A stretch of 64,000 nt of DNA from Desulfovibrio sp. GTDB lineage: Bacteria; Desulfobacterota; Desulfovibrionia; Desulfovibrionales; Desulfovibrionaceae. Position numbers and translations under genes: made by a program. The DNA lies in NCBI GenBank assembly GCA_030145055.1, contig JAQYWK010000003.1, positions 310,001 through 374,000 on the forward strand, written 5' to 3'. The notes under the pieces are model-generated. The model was not told where the DNA came from. It did not search any database and saw only the letters and a program-made list of their open reading frames with translations. Below, in pieces: positions 53,539 to 62,771 of this stretch; the first letter of the stretch is position 1, and every line of letters begins with the position of its first letter.

Positions 53539-53568
53539 AGGCGTATCAAATATTAATTTGATACGCCT
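53530..53568 (-). terminator. Terminator downstream of the 57-residue gene
   Basis: AGGCGTATCAAAT pairs with ATTTGATACGCCT (13 bp, loop ATTA / minus TAAT) and is followed on the minus strand by ATTTTTTATTTTTTTT. Confidence 0.9.
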
Positions 53569-53640
53569 CATAAAATTCACATTATGTGAGAAATGAGAAT
53601 ATAAGTCTTAGCTGTTATAACCTCATCTCAGTTACCCCTT

Positions 53641-53814
53641 CTATTGCCCCTTGGGGAAAAATAAAGGGCAATTTTTGCCTTCAATTCTATCAAATTCAAC
53701 AACACGCTTAATTTTAACCTGCCTTGAATTAAGAGACGAATAAACGCTAATTCCAGATTGTAAAAGCAACGCACCACTTATAAAAACTAACCCCAAAGCC
53801 AAAACCTTCCTCAT
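53641..53814 (-). CDS. Small exported protein, 57 residues
   Basis: This frame starts MRKVLALGLVFISGALLLQ after a perfect GGAGGTAGCTC ribosome site. It continues with a basic, hydrophilic segment (SRQVKIKRVVEFDRIE) and ends KNCPLFFPKGQ with one Cys. The N-terminus is a signal peptide or single membrane anchor. A strong terminator follows. No family is recognised. It is too short for many gene callers. Confidence 0.65.
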   Translation of the reverse strand: MRKVLALGLVFISGALLLQSGISVYSSLNSRQVKIKRVVEFDRIEGKNCPLFFPKGQ

Positions 53815-53894
53815 GAGCTACCTCCAATAGGGATTAATTTTCCATACCCGTATTCGTATGCAAAAAAGAACCCAGTCAGGAGGCTATTTTCAAT

Positions 53895-54371
53895 CTAAGG
53901 ACACTTTAGTTTCATGATTTCTGTTTGTGTATTTTTTGCGCGCTTTAGCTTGTCACCACATGAATATTCTACGTACAGATATTTACCCTTTCCAGGGTAA
54001 GGATCCCCGCAAATCTTACTACCTACAATAATTCTGCAGGCCTTTTTACCGTCACAAAGTTCAACCAAAGCACCTTTTGCATCACAAAAATATTGCTTAT
54101 AACCGAGTTCATTACCTAGTTCAAAACTAACATTGCCATATTTCGCACTTTCGATTCTAATTGAATCTTTCGCAAAGACAGGCTGCACTTCATTATCAGC
54201 CGCTTTTGCATTCACGTAAGAAATAGATTCAACGCTATCTTCCGAAACAGGAACATCGATAACTTTTCCATCTTTTAACGTTATTCTCATTTCAGCACAC
54301 AAGCTTGTTGCTAAAATCAGAACGGACAAAACTAATACCAAAGGAATTATTTTCCAGTAAAGACGAATCAT
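53895..54371 (-). CDS. Secreted protein with SUEL/rhamnose-binding-lectin-like domain
   Basis: The 158-residue product has a signal peptide (cleavage near SLCAEM). Residues about 70-138 match the outline of the SUEL/Gal_Lectin domain: IRIESAKYGNV, a Cys near 96, LCDGKKACRIIVGS (Cys 106 and 112), CGDPYPGKGKYLYVEYSC (Cys 121 and 138). A short beta-rich segment precedes it. Rhamnose or galactose binding is inference from the fold. AGGAGAATAGC precedes the ATG. Confidence 0.65.
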   Translation of the reverse strand: MIRLYWKIIPLVLVLSVLILATSLCAEMRITLKDGKVIDVPVSEDSVESISYVNAKAADNEVQPVFAKDSIRIESAKYGNVSFELGNELGYKQYFCDAKGALVELCDGKKACRIIVGSKICGDPYPGKGKYLYVEYSCGDKLKRAKNTQTEIMKLKCP

Positions 54372-54459
54372 GCTATTCTCCTATGCAAACTTATTTTTTT
54401 CATCCTATATTAAGTTATTAAAATTCGCCAGTAAACAGAATCTAATAAAAGGAAAATCA

Positions 54460-55023
54460 ATGATCAAAACAATGATCTTAATTCTATCAATCATGATCAT
54501 ATCCGTATCAAGTGCTTCTGGAAAAGAAGCGTACCCTCCTTCAACGGGTATAATGCCGATATTCCCTTTAAGTCAGCCCCAAATTGCCAACACTACTCCT
54601 ACGGAAACTAAAGTTGAAAATTACAAGGCATCTAGGTTTGTTGGGAAATTCACAGGTAAGGTTATCGTACACTATCAAAACAAAATGGTAGAAACGGCTG
54701 CGAGCATAACAATAAGCTTGGATCAAAAGGATCTTGCTAAAAGTGATTATGATTTTTATATTGTTCCAGCAGATGATACTTTTTTAGAACATGAATGGGA
54801 TTTAGACGGCCTTAAAGTCAAAAGATCTGTCACTATCTCAGGAAAAACTATATATATAACTGATATTATCAACTATGTAGAAGATGGTGGCAATTCACAA
54901 ATTAGATCATTAGTTTTCAACTCAGACTTTTCAGGGGTAACATTTCTTAAGACTGAATTTGATGATGCAAAGACTAATCCCGCAACTGGGCAGATAATTG
55001 GACGATTTACCCGCATTAAATAA
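54460..55023 (+). CDS. Hypothetical exported protein
   Basis: The 187-residue protein has a signal peptide (ending SSASGKEA), a Pro-rich stretch (YPPSTGIMPIFPLSQP) and a beta-rich domain from about residue 50 (FVGKFTGKVIVHYQN, KRSVTISGKTIYITD), ending with IGRFTRIK. No family recognised. ATG 54460 with AAAGGAAAATCA upstream is preferred over the frame start at 54370, which overlaps the divergent gene. Confidence 0.55.
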   Translation: MIKTMILILSIMIISVSSASGKEAYPPSTGIMPIFPLSQPQIANTTPTETKVENYKASRFVGKFTGKVIVHYQNKMVETAASITISLDQKDLAKSDYDFYIVPADDTFLEHEWDLDGLKVKRSVTISGKTIYITDIINYVEDGGNSQIRSLVFNSDFSGVTFLKTEFDDAKTNPATGQIIGRFTRIK

Positions 55024-55127
55024 GATTAATTTGTGCAGATAACCATATTAATAATTTGTTAATTTGCTTTTCTCGCTCATTATCAATAATATATCCTTCT
55101 AAGCTATAAAATATGGAGATACCATTT

Positions 55128-55466
55128 ATGTATATATTAAAAAAAGGCCAAGACAATAAGTTTCAAGACCTCATCCCTTTAGGTGAAACAGATTGGCCTG
55201 ACCATGTTAAAAAAGAAATTTGCGCCTTCTTTAAAGATGCTGGTGTAGAAGATCCTCTGAAGCAAAAGCTCGTAGAACCGGGACTTCAGGGGTTTAGGCA
55301 TAAGGCAAATAATGATGATATAGACTGGGATGATGTGGTTGCATATTTCAAATATGAAGCTTTAAGCGTCCTTGTAATGCATGATAAGAATTTCAAACAA
55401 AAAGCGGAAAAATTGTACAAGGAATTTTTCTCTGATCATAAATTTAAAGTATGGAATAGGGATTAA
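55128..55466 (+). CDS. Hypothetical small cytoplasmic protein
   Basis: The 112-residue protein is hydrophilic and mostly helical (VKKEICAFFKDAGVEDPLKQ, then DIDWDDVVAYFKYEALSVLV). There is no signal peptide or Cys pair beyond a single Cys. GGAGATACCATTT precedes ATG 55128; an ATG five codons earlier overlaps this site. No family recognised. Confidence 0.5.
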   Translation: MYILKKGQDNKFQDLIPLGETDWPDHVKKEICAFFKDAGVEDPLKQKLVEPGLQGFRHKANNDDIDWDDVVAYFKYEALSVLVMHDKNFKQKAEKLYKEFFSDHKFKVWNRD

Positions 55467-55556
55467 ATTCAAAAAGCCTTTATCGGGAAGATAAGTATTT
55501 CTAAAGATATAATAGAGAATAAATAACTGTAGAAGTAGAAAATTAAGAGAAACCTA

Positions 55557-56330
55557 ATGACCGCGAAACCTTCTATGTTTCTTCCTCTTCTTGTTCTAAT
55601 GTTGTTGCTTTCAAGTGTATCTGTCTATGCGTCCCAAATAATTTCTTTTGCTTCTTTCCCAATTCCTGTTCTTATACAAAACTCGAAAAACGGAATCTTC
55701 ATTGAGATAGTCAGAGAAGCTTGCTTAAGACTTAATATTAAGCCCGAAATCCTCATCTACCCACCGAAACGCTCATTCAAATATTTCAGTGAAAACAAAA
55801 CCCAAGCATTTTTTCCCGCAATCCCTTTTCATGTAAGCGAACAAATCGTCACGACGACGCCCTTCCATTATAAAAGGGCTTTCGCTTTTACTAAAAGAGG
55901 AACTAAAGCAATAACAACCGTGGCTGAGCTAAAAGGAAAGCGAGTTGGTCTGACTACTGGATTCGCGTACCCACCAAACATAGTAAATGACTCTGACATC
56001 ACGGTCGATTTTACTGAGTTCTTTCAAGCAAGCCTCAAAAAATTACAAGCAGGCCGCATAGACTGCTTTATTGGAGACCCGGACATAACTCTTAACGCAA
56101 TGAGGAAGCTAAACTTTTCATTAAGCTACGATTTAGAAAAACCCATTTATGAAGAACCGGTATTTATAGCCTTCCATAAAACCGCTGCCGGTATAGAATT
56201 AGCTGACAAATTTTCCCTAGCTATATCAAAAATGCTGGATGATGGTACGATCCTCAAAATTAAATCGGGCCTTCACCCCATAAGTTCACAGCACCCTGTA
56301 CTAGAAAAAAAAGTCGTAGAGAGTAAGTAG
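55557..56330 (+). CDS. Orphan periplasmic substrate-binding protein (SBP family 3 type)
   Basis: The 257-residue protein has a signal peptide (ending SVYASQ), FIEIVREACLRLNIKPEI, a TVAELKGKRVGLTTGFAYPP hinge segment and KLQAGRIDCFIGD, all typical of SBP_bac_3. As with the gene at position 5 and the binding protein at 51073, no permease is nearby, so a signalling or adaptation role is possible. Confidence 0.8.
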   Translation: MTAKPSMFLPLLVLMLLLSSVSVYASQIISFASFPIPVLIQNSKNGIFIEIVREACLRLNIKPEILIYPPKRSFKYFSENKTQAFFPAIPFHVSEQIVTTTPFHYKRAFAFTKRGTKAITTVAELKGKRVGLTTGFAYPPNIVNDSDITVDFTEFFQASLKKLQAGRIDCFIGDPDITLNAMRKLNFSLSYDLEKPIYEEPVFIAFHKTAAGIELADKFSLAISKMLDDGTILKIKSGLHPISSQHPVLEKKVVESK

Positions 56331-56337
56331 AGACACA

Positions 56338-57048
56338 CTACTTAGGTAAACAAAAATCAATATCGAGACCTTGAGTCAAATTGTGGAGCGCCTTTTCTGC
56401 TCCATCCCAGCCAGCAGCACACTCAGGGCTTAAGCTGACCGTTAGAATTCCTATCACGCCTGAATCAAGGGCTACGCGTAAAGATTTCGCAAAATCCCTG
56501 ATATAAACATCAGTAAAAAGCCTCTCCATCTGCCCATTTCCCATCCTTCCAAAAAAATAATCAAGATCTAGATTAAATATCCACTTTCCTGTCAAGTCAC
56601 TTATTGCGGATGGAAATTCCCAAGGTTCATAGACTGCATAGCTGATATCTTTCGGCGCAGAACCTTTTCCATGCGTTGCAAACGCCCATCCGGATATTTG
56701 CTCACGATATTTCTCAATAAATAAGCCTAAATAATTATCCCACCTGAAAAGCGGTGTAACTGCAAAGAAATCGTTATCGTAACCGCATGCGAGATAATCT
56801 TCGATGTCCATGGATTCAAAATCATCATGAGGAAAGTGTGCATAATCCTGAGCAGAAAACAAAGCATCAAAATGTCTGTCTACGTGAAAGACATTCAGAG
56901 GTTGTCCCTCTTTTATACTTTGAATCCAGCACCAAAGAGCTGCTCTATGGTTATCCATTATGAAAATATTTTTATCGTTCCAAAGAAAATTCAGCTTTAT
57001 AGCCATAGAGTGATTACGGCCTTTAAAATCTACAATCCATTTTCCCAT
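56338..57048 (-). CDS. UPF0489 family protein
   Basis: The 236-residue product shows the family's acidic metal-like motifs: NVFHVDRHFDALFS near residue 55, WIFNLDLDYFFGRMG near 165, and TVSLSPECAAGWDGAEKAL near the C-terminus. The arrangement resembles arginase/deacetylase-like folds that bind two metals. The biochemical role is unknown. GGAGGACGT precedes the ATG. Confidence 0.8.
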   Translation of the reverse strand: MGKWIVDFKGRNHSMAIKLNFLWNDKNIFIMDNHRAALWCWIQSIKEGQPLNVFHVDRHFDALFSAQDYAHFPHDDFESMDIEDYLACGYDNDFFAVTPLFRWDNYLGLFIEKYREQISGWAFATHGKGSAPKDISYAVYEPWEFPSAISDLTGKWIFNLDLDYFFGRMGNGQMERLFTDVYIRDFAKSLRVALDSGVIGILTVSLSPECAAGWDGAEKALHNLTQGLDIDFCLPK

Positions 57049-57063
57049 ACGTCCTCCACTTAA

Positions 57064-57465
57064 TTCTTAATCTAAAAAAAGCATTACCTTTCAAGGACTA
57101 AAAAGGAAAGAGAATCACGTACCGAAATACGCATCATTTCTACTTCTAAGCGTAAGCTGAAGACCTAAATACATGACACTTACAAATTAAAAAACAGCAG
57201 AAAAGAGACATGCCGCCTGAACGGCGGCATGTAGGAAGAAAATGGATGGGAATCAATTGAAGGAGTGTGTAAAAGGCAGTCACTTTCCCGGTAAACAACA
57301 GGGGGGAAGTTTACCGAAATTTACAAAATTTGTGTTCTCTCTGAACTAATTTCAACTCAGCTATTTGCAAGATAAAAATGAGTACGCGTAAAAAGTTTTA
57401 ATTTCATTTAAATCTAGGATTTAAATTACTCAATGCTGTTACTGCAAAAATATACAGTTCTTCTG
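57064..57465. other. Gene-free 400-base gap with two hairpins
   Basis: No ORF is supported. ACATGCCGCC (57208-57217) pairs with GGCGGCATGT (57223-57232), and CGGTAAAC (57289-57296) pairs with GTTTACCG (57309-57316) around a G-rich loop GGGGGG. No T-run follows the first. A small RNA or the leader of a neighbouring gene could lie here. Confidence 0.35.
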
Positions 57466-57633
57466 TTACTTCAGGCTATCAATGCTAAGAGGATTCCCAC
57501 AATGCGGACAGGCTTTGACAGTCTTTCCAAAAGTAGAACCCATTATCCAGAAACGTGTAAACCAATCTTCGGATCTTTTACTATGGTACTGAACAATTAC
57601 CGGATTCCCACATTTGCAATATCTTTCCTGCAT
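57466..57633 (-). CDS. Small zinc-ribbon protein
   Basis: The 55-residue protein begins MQERYCKCGNPVIVQYHSK and ends with ACPHCGNPLSIDSLK, giving two Cys pairs (CxC and CxxC) of a zinc ribbon. Similar small proteins are common in Desulfovibrio-type genomes with unknown role. AGGAGAGTTGTT precedes ATG 57633; the frame start 19 codons upstream is rejected. Confidence 0.7.
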   Translation of the reverse strand: MQERYCKCGNPVIVQYHSKRSEDWFTRFWIMGSTFGKTVKACPHCGNPLSIDSLK

Positions 57634-57861
57634 AACAACTCTCCTGAAATTCATCTGATTGACATGGAAGCATTCACACTTCCTCCGCAACTCTTGACAT
57701 GTGACAACCTAAATCAACCACAACACAACCTCCTTGTCAATCATAAATTGACTACTTAGTTATATTTAATTAACAAAGTAAACATCATTTGACAATAAAA
57801 AAGCGAGATCGCAGTGTAGACACTAAACGAACTCGCTAATAATATACTAACTTATTTGACT

Positions 57862-58518
57862 TTAATGATATTCGCGCGAAGCCCACATCACCTGACCGAG
57901 CACTCTTACGTTTTGCAATTCATCTCCGCCAAGAAAAATAGGTGTATAGTCTTTATTATCGCTGTGAAGCACTATTTGACCTGGGCGCTTTTCTACACGC
58001 TTTACCATAACAGTATCTTCAACGCCGATAGCATATATTCCACCAGCTAAGACATCTTGCTTAGACTGATCAAGTAAAACAACATCACCCTCTTTTAATT
58101 CAGGCTCCATGCTGTTTCCATAGACTTCCATCAGCACCATATCTGAAGGATTTCCCTTCGTTCCTATCCAATCTTTACGAAAAGCATAATATCCTTCTAC
58201 CTCACCGCCAGTCTCAAAAGACCCGCCCCCAGCTGACAACCTTGCAGCAACTTTAGGTATTCTTGCAAAATCGTCTGCAAAAGCTTCGGAACTTTCCTCC
58301 GGGTGTGGCAACCCGACGCCAGATTCAAGCCAAGTTGAATCAATATTATAACGGACAGACAACTCTAGTATCCATCGTGGAGGGACAGCTCCCTTTTTCT
58401 TCACCAAAGAAACAGCAGCCCGTCCAACCCCTAAAACTCGGGCAAGAGCAGCCTGCGTAGAAATGTCGGTCTGCTCCTGTAAGCGTTTGAAGAATGAATC
58501 AAAATCTTTATTTGTCAT
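57862..58518 (-). CDS. HTH / S24 peptidase-type (CI/LexA-like) regulator
   Basis: The 218-residue protein has a CI-like helix-turn-helix (about 10-65; TQAALARVLGVGRAAVSLVK) and a C-terminal S24 domain (about 85-218) with Ser in YGNSMEPELKEGD and Lys in VMVKRVEKR, the catalytic pair for self-cleavage. No phage genes are nearby, so it is more likely a stand-alone stress repressor than a prophage remnant. Start ATG 58518 follows GGAGCGAGTA. Confidence 0.88.
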   Translation of the reverse strand: MTNKDFDSFFKRLQEQTDISTQAALARVLGVGRAAVSLVKKKGAVPPRWILELSVRYNIDSTWLESGVGLPHPEESSEAFADDFARIPKVAARLSAGGGSFETGGEVEGYYAFRKDWIGTKGNPSDMVLMEVYGNSMEPELKEGDVVLLDQSKQDVLAGGIYAIGVEDTVMVKRVEKRPGQIVLHSDNKDYTPIFLGGDELQNVRVLGQVMWASREYH

Positions 58519-58678
58519 TACTCGCTCCAATCAATCTTAATTTAACATGCGTTTATCTATGATTAACTCATGAGCAATTTTGGCGCAACCATTTTATAAA
58601 TACAGATTGCTTTTCAAACCTGAAGGTATGTAGTAATGACTTTATATATTATACGGAATAAATCTGGAGCCATACGAC

Positions 58679-58978
58679 ATGACCAAGGGAAGAGATATGC
58701 AACATGTTGCAGCAGAATATGCAGAGCACTTCGATTTTGACTTTGGAGAGTCAGGAATGATACTGACTATTGCAAAGGAAGCCCCCTCTGAAATCTCTTC
58801 TATGCTCAAAGATTTATTCGGCAACAATTCACAGGAATCTCTCGTAAAATTATACGAAGCTCTTAATATCATATCCGAAGCTGATGACGTTTTCAGTTGT
58901 GAAGTTGATGAAAAAGTCATCAGTTTGCCTCTTTTTTGCAAAGTAGTCAGACACTTAGACAAGGCCACTGGCAAATAA
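58679..58978 (+). CDS. Hypothetical small acidic protein
   Basis: The 99-residue protein is hydrophilic, with FDFDFGESGMILTIAKEAPS and a helical C-terminal half (LFCKVVRHLDKATGK). An internal ATG at residue 7 is preceded by GGGAAGAGAT and may be the true start. It is divergent from the S24 regulator (161-base gap) and could be its target. No family recognised. Confidence 0.5.
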   Translation: MTKGRDMQHVAAEYAEHFDFDFGESGMILTIAKEAPSEISSMLKDLFGNNSQESLVKLYEALNIISEADDVFSCEVDEKVISLPLFCKVVRHLDKATGK

Positions 58979-58992
58979 ACGAAGTCTGCTAG

Positions 58993-61266
58993 CTAAACAA
59001 ATTTCTTAAAATCTTCCGCCCCGCTTACCACCGATAAATTCGCTTCAAGCATTTCCAAGCTAACAGAATCCAGTTTTACCTTTATTCTCTGCCCCATTCT
59101 GAATGACTTACCTGAACGCTCGCCCACAATCATCTGACGATCAGGCCAGAAAGTATAATAATCGTCGCTTAAATTTGCTAATCTAATCATACCTTCAGCC
59201 ATAACACCTTGGAATTCTACCCAGAATCCAAAATCTGCCATAGAAGAGACAATCGCGTCGAAAGTTTCACCGACTCTATCTTTAAGGAAAATAATAGTCA
59301 GGCGCTTGAGTATTTCACGCTCAGCTTCCATGGCAACTCTTTCGCGTCCACTTAAGTGAGCGCCAAGACTCGTAAGCTGTTTCTGAGCAGGCATGGCCTG
59401 ATGCTGATCACCAAGCGTAACTTTTAAAAATCTATGAACAGCAAGGTCGGCATAACGTCTGATTGGCGAAGTAAAGTGGCAATAGCATTCGGAAGCAAGC
59501 CCGAAATGACCTTCGTTACCAGGCTCATACTTAGCTTGTTTCATTGAACGAATGAGCATCCTGCTGACCAAAAATTCCTGATCCTCACCTACTGCGCTGC
59601 TTAGCACTTGCTGCAAAGCCTGCGGTGTCACGGCGTCTGGAATCTCTCCGGCAACACCCATTTTATTCAATACCTTGAAAAAGTTTCTCAGCTTTTCTGG
59701 ATCTGGGCCAGGATGCACACGGTACAAACACGGCATTTCACGCGCAGTAAGAAATTCCGCGACAGCTTCATTAGCCGCGATCATAAATTCTTCGATCATC
59801 TGATGGGCAAAATTGCGGGGTCTTGGGCAAATATCAACAGTAATTCCCTCTATATTAGAAATAATTTCTGGTTCAGGCAGATCAAACTGCAAACTCCCAC
59901 GCTCATTCCTTCGCGCATTAATCTGGCGGGCAAGTTTTTCCGCGACTTCAAGCATCGGAATAACTTCTTTAATCTTTTCGCGCTCTGCTTTGTCACCCTC
60001 GATAACAGCATTGAAAACCTGATCATAAGTGAGTCGGGCATGACTACGGATTACGACAGGAGCGAAGGTCGAAGACTTTGGAACGCCATTTTTATCAAAC
60101 TCGATTGTTGCGTTCATGGCGAGGCGTTCAACATTGGGATTAAGACTGCATAGCCCGTTACTAAGGGCTTCAGGGAACATAGGTTCCACTGATTTCGGGA
60201 AATAGTATGAGTTACCGCGTCTGCGAGCTTCACGGTCCATGGGCGTTTCCATTGCGACATAATGACTCACGTCCGCAATTGCGACCCGTAAGCGGTATCC
60301 GGTAGGAGTGGTTTCGACATGAATTGCGTCATCGAAATCTTTTGCGGTAGCTCCGTCGATGGTGACGAACTGAATTTCGCGCATGTCTTCGCGAGTTTTA
60401 TAATCAGCTTCGGTTGGCTGCTCAGGCAACTTACCTGCCTGAGCAAGCACAGACCCTGGAAATTCAGTAGGAACGCCGTGATTTGCCTTAACAATAGCTT
60501 CCTGCACAAGAGTATCATCTTCGCGTCCAAGGTATTTAAGAATCTTACCTTTCCACAAATCAGACTTAAGACGCGCGCCGGGCGCAACAAGCAAAATATC
60601 TCCGCGAGAAACTTTTGAATAATCGAATTCAGCTTCCACGTTTTCTGGAACATCAGCCGGGCTATTTGCTTTTTCAAAAGCTTCTTTGCCGACATTCTCA
60701 TCAATGTGTTTTTTCTTCTTCGGCTTAGGTTTAACAGTATTGCGAGGTTCAACCAGAATGCCAAAATCAAGCCTTGGATCTGTTGGGTTACATAACAGCC
60801 CACTTTCGCCCATAGGCCCTACGACTCTAACCGGAAAGACCTGTTTCCCCCGTTCTAGCACAGCAACAATGCGCCCTTCGGGGTTCTTGCCACGGCTTTT
60901 ACCACCGATGAGTGCAACAGAAACCCTGTCTCCATGCCACGCATCACCCATTGCCCGAGGGCTGATAAATATATCGTTGCTACCTTTATCTTCGCGAATA
61001 ACAAATGCAACGCGGGATCTTTGAACTTGTAATTTACCAATTATAAGATCCATTTTTTCAAGCAAACCATAGCCCCTTTTGGCTTTGACAATGGTTCCGT
61101 CATTGACGAGATCAATGAGTATATTCTTTACAAATTTACGATGTTGTTTTGTGAGTCCAAGTTTTTTTTGAACTTCGCCACCTGAAAGAGGTCTTTCGGC
61201 TGCGCGCAAAACTTTAAGTACTTCGAAAGGCTTAAGCACGCCTGATTTCTTTGATTTTTTTCCCAT
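58993..61266 (-). CDS. rnr: Ribonuclease R
   Basis: The 757-residue exoribonuclease has an N-terminal winged helix (about 10-70), OB/cold-shock domains, the RNB catalytic domain (about 300-620; TIDGATAKDFDDAIHVE with the metal Asp residues) and a C-terminal S1 domain. It degrades structured RNA 3' to 5'. An extra Lys-rich insert (KPKPKKKKHIDENVGKEA) lies near residue 195. Start MGKKSKKSG after AGGATAAATATC; the longer frame to 61314 is rejected. Confidence 0.96.
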   Translation of the reverse strand: MGKKSKKSGVLKPFEVLKVLRAAERPLSGGEVQKKLGLTKQHRKFVKNILIDLVNDGTIVKAKRGYGLLEKMDLIIGKLQVQRSRVAFVIREDKGSNDIFISPRAMGDAWHGDRVSVALIGGKSRGKNPEGRIVAVLERGKQVFPVRVVGPMGESGLLCNPTDPRLDFGILVEPRNTVKPKPKKKKHIDENVGKEAFEKANSPADVPENVEAEFDYSKVSRGDILLVAPGARLKSDLWKGKILKYLGREDDTLVQEAIVKANHGVPTEFPGSVLAQAGKLPEQPTEADYKTREDMREIQFVTIDGATAKDFDDAIHVETTPTGYRLRVAIADVSHYVAMETPMDREARRRGNSYYFPKSVEPMFPEALSNGLCSLNPNVERLAMNATIEFDKNGVPKSSTFAPVVIRSHARLTYDQVFNAVIEGDKAEREKIKEVIPMLEVAEKLARQINARRNERGSLQFDLPEPEIISNIEGITVDICPRPRNFAHQMIEEFMIAANEAVAEFLTAREMPCLYRVHPGPDPEKLRNFFKVLNKMGVAGEIPDAVTPQALQQVLSSAVGEDQEFLVSRMLIRSMKQAKYEPGNEGHFGLASECYCHFTSPIRRYADLAVHRFLKVTLGDQHQAMPAQKQLTSLGAHLSGRERVAMEAEREILKRLTIIFLKDRVGETFDAIVSSMADFGFWVEFQGVMAEGMIRLANLSDDYYTFWPDRQMIVGERSGKSFRMGQRIKVKLDSVSLEMLEANLSVVSGAEDFKKFV

Positions 61267-61364
61267 GATATTTATCCTGATTCTAAATTGTTGTGATGTA
61301 AATAAGTAGCTCAAACGGCTACATGTTTTCGAAGATTATATAAGTTGATCTTTTAAAATTCGAC

Positions 61365-61382
61365 TGCGATCTAGAGATCGCA
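61365..61382. other. Small hairpin upstream of rnr
   Basis: TGCGATC-TAGA-GATCGCA followed by ATTTTTT on the plus strand. It lies between lpxK and rnr, both on the minus strand, where it lacks a U tail. It may slow transcription or be a weak terminator. Confidence 0.35.
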
Positions 61383-61501
61383 ATTTTTTACAAATCTATT
61401 CTGAAATTTTATGTAAACGGCATAATCTAAACGCTAGTTATGCATACTATTATTAATTGATGCGCACTTTTATTTATGCACCTTTATTTACGACTTCTTA
61501 T

Positions 61502-62626
61502 TTAAACACTTTCATTTTCACCGATACGTTCCTGCGAATATGAATTAAGTCTGTCACGATTCCACCAACTATCAAAACCGCAAGACTCAGTTTCGTCAAA
61601 GAAAATTGATTCTGAAAATTCAACTCGAAGGTCAATTGTATAAAACTCATCACACCCTAGGGCGCTTAATTTGACTGCATCTTTAGGGGTACATATAACT
61701 TTTACAAAATTATATTGACCATTTTCACGCGCAATGAGTTTAGCTTTGCGCCTGATATCATCCACATCCTGTGCTCGGTACGGATGATGATCCTTAAATA
61801 CAAGGTGCCCAGCTGGCTCCTGACGCATAAACTTAACACTGTCGTCAAAGAACTGTTCAGGTTTTCCGATCCCTGAAACCAATAGAAATTTATCGCAACC
61901 GAAAGGTGCAGAATCACCACTTTTTAAAGATATTAAGCTTTCCGCTTTCAAACTAAATTGAAATACAGGTTTCTTAAATTCGCCCAACCTTTCTGTTATC
62001 ACGCCCTTCATGGAATTAAAATCCGCAACCGAGCTCTTAACGAAAAAGACATCTGCCCGGCACAAAGCATCTTCCGTTTCTCGCCATGTTCCTCGCGGAA
62101 TTACCTTGTTCCAGCCGTCAGTAAAATCATCAGGAGTCATCAGTACAAAGTCTAAATCGCGCTGGACAGCCATATGCTGAAAACCATCATCCAGCACAAT
62201 TAAATCAGGCTGAAAAGACGCAGTCGCCCATTTACCGGAACGCTTTCGGACAGGATCAACAATGACCCGCGCATAAGGGTTATCAGTTGCAAGCATTAAA
62301 GGTTCATCACCAGACTCTTTTACTGGGGTCTCAGCAGTGACCAGACATGGAAATTTTTTGGGAGATGCACCGTATCCACGCGTAAGAAGAGCAGATTCCA
62401 TTCCCTGTTTATGTGCCCATTTCAAAAGCCACCCGGATAGCGGTGTTTTTCCACTACCGCCAGACCCTATATTCCCTACGGAAACACACGGGCATGAGGG
62501 ATTAAAACGACTAAAGACCCCCCTGCGAAAGAGATTAGCCCTGCACCCCATTATAGATCCGTAAACATGTCCTGCCGGAGTCAATATGGGACTGAGAATA
62601 TTTTGCGCGGTACGTAAACAAGCCAT
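61502..62626 (-). CDS. lpxK: Tetraacyldisaccharide 4'-kinase
   Basis: The 374-residue inner-membrane-associated kinase phosphorylates the lipid A precursor. The P-loop VGNIGSGGSGKTPLSGWLL is intact, DLIVLDDGFQHMAVQRD carries the catalytic Asp-His region, and VSGIGKPEQFFD is typical. GGTGAGAAACTA precedes the ATG. Its presence shows a lipid A-bearing Gram-negative envelope. Confidence 0.95.
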   Translation of the reverse strand: MACLRTAQNILSPILTPAGHVYGSIMGCRANLFRRGVFSRFNPSCPCVSVGNIGSGGSGKTPLSGWLLKWAHKQGMESALLTRGYGASPKKFPCLVTAETPVKESGDEPLMLATDNPYARVIVDPVRKRSGKWATASFQPDLIVLDDGFQHMAVQRDLDFVLMTPDDFTDGWNKVIPRGTWRETEDALCRADVFFVKSSVADFNSMKGVITERLGEFKKPVFQFSLKAESLISLKSGDSAPFGCDKFLLVSGIGKPEQFFDDSVKFMRQEPAGHLVFKDHHPYRAQDVDDIRRKAKLIARENGQYNFVKVICTPKDAVKLSALGCDEFYTIDLRVEFSESIFFDETESCGFDSWWNRDRLNSYSQERIGENESV

Positions 62627-62646
62627 TAGTTTCTCACCTGAAAAAT

Positions 62647-62672
62647 CAAGGGGAACCTCGCGGCTCCCCTTG
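62647..62672 (-). terminator. Terminator of the BI-1 gene
   Basis: CAAGGGGA and TCCCCTTG with inner CC/GG pairs around a 4-base loop, followed on the minus strand by ATTTTT. It separates the BI-1 gene from lpxK. Confidence 0.85.
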
Positions 62673-62771
62673 TTACTATTAATCTCATTTTAATACAGAC
62701 ACTTAAATGAACATCATATATTACAAACAATCATCTGCACCAAGTCAATTAGAGCAAATCATGCTCGCAAA

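Noticed and set aside
57862-58518. Prophage, based on the CI/S24-type regulator
   Set aside because: No integrase, structural or lysis genes are nearby, and the flanks are house-keeping genes; a stand-alone regulator is more likely.
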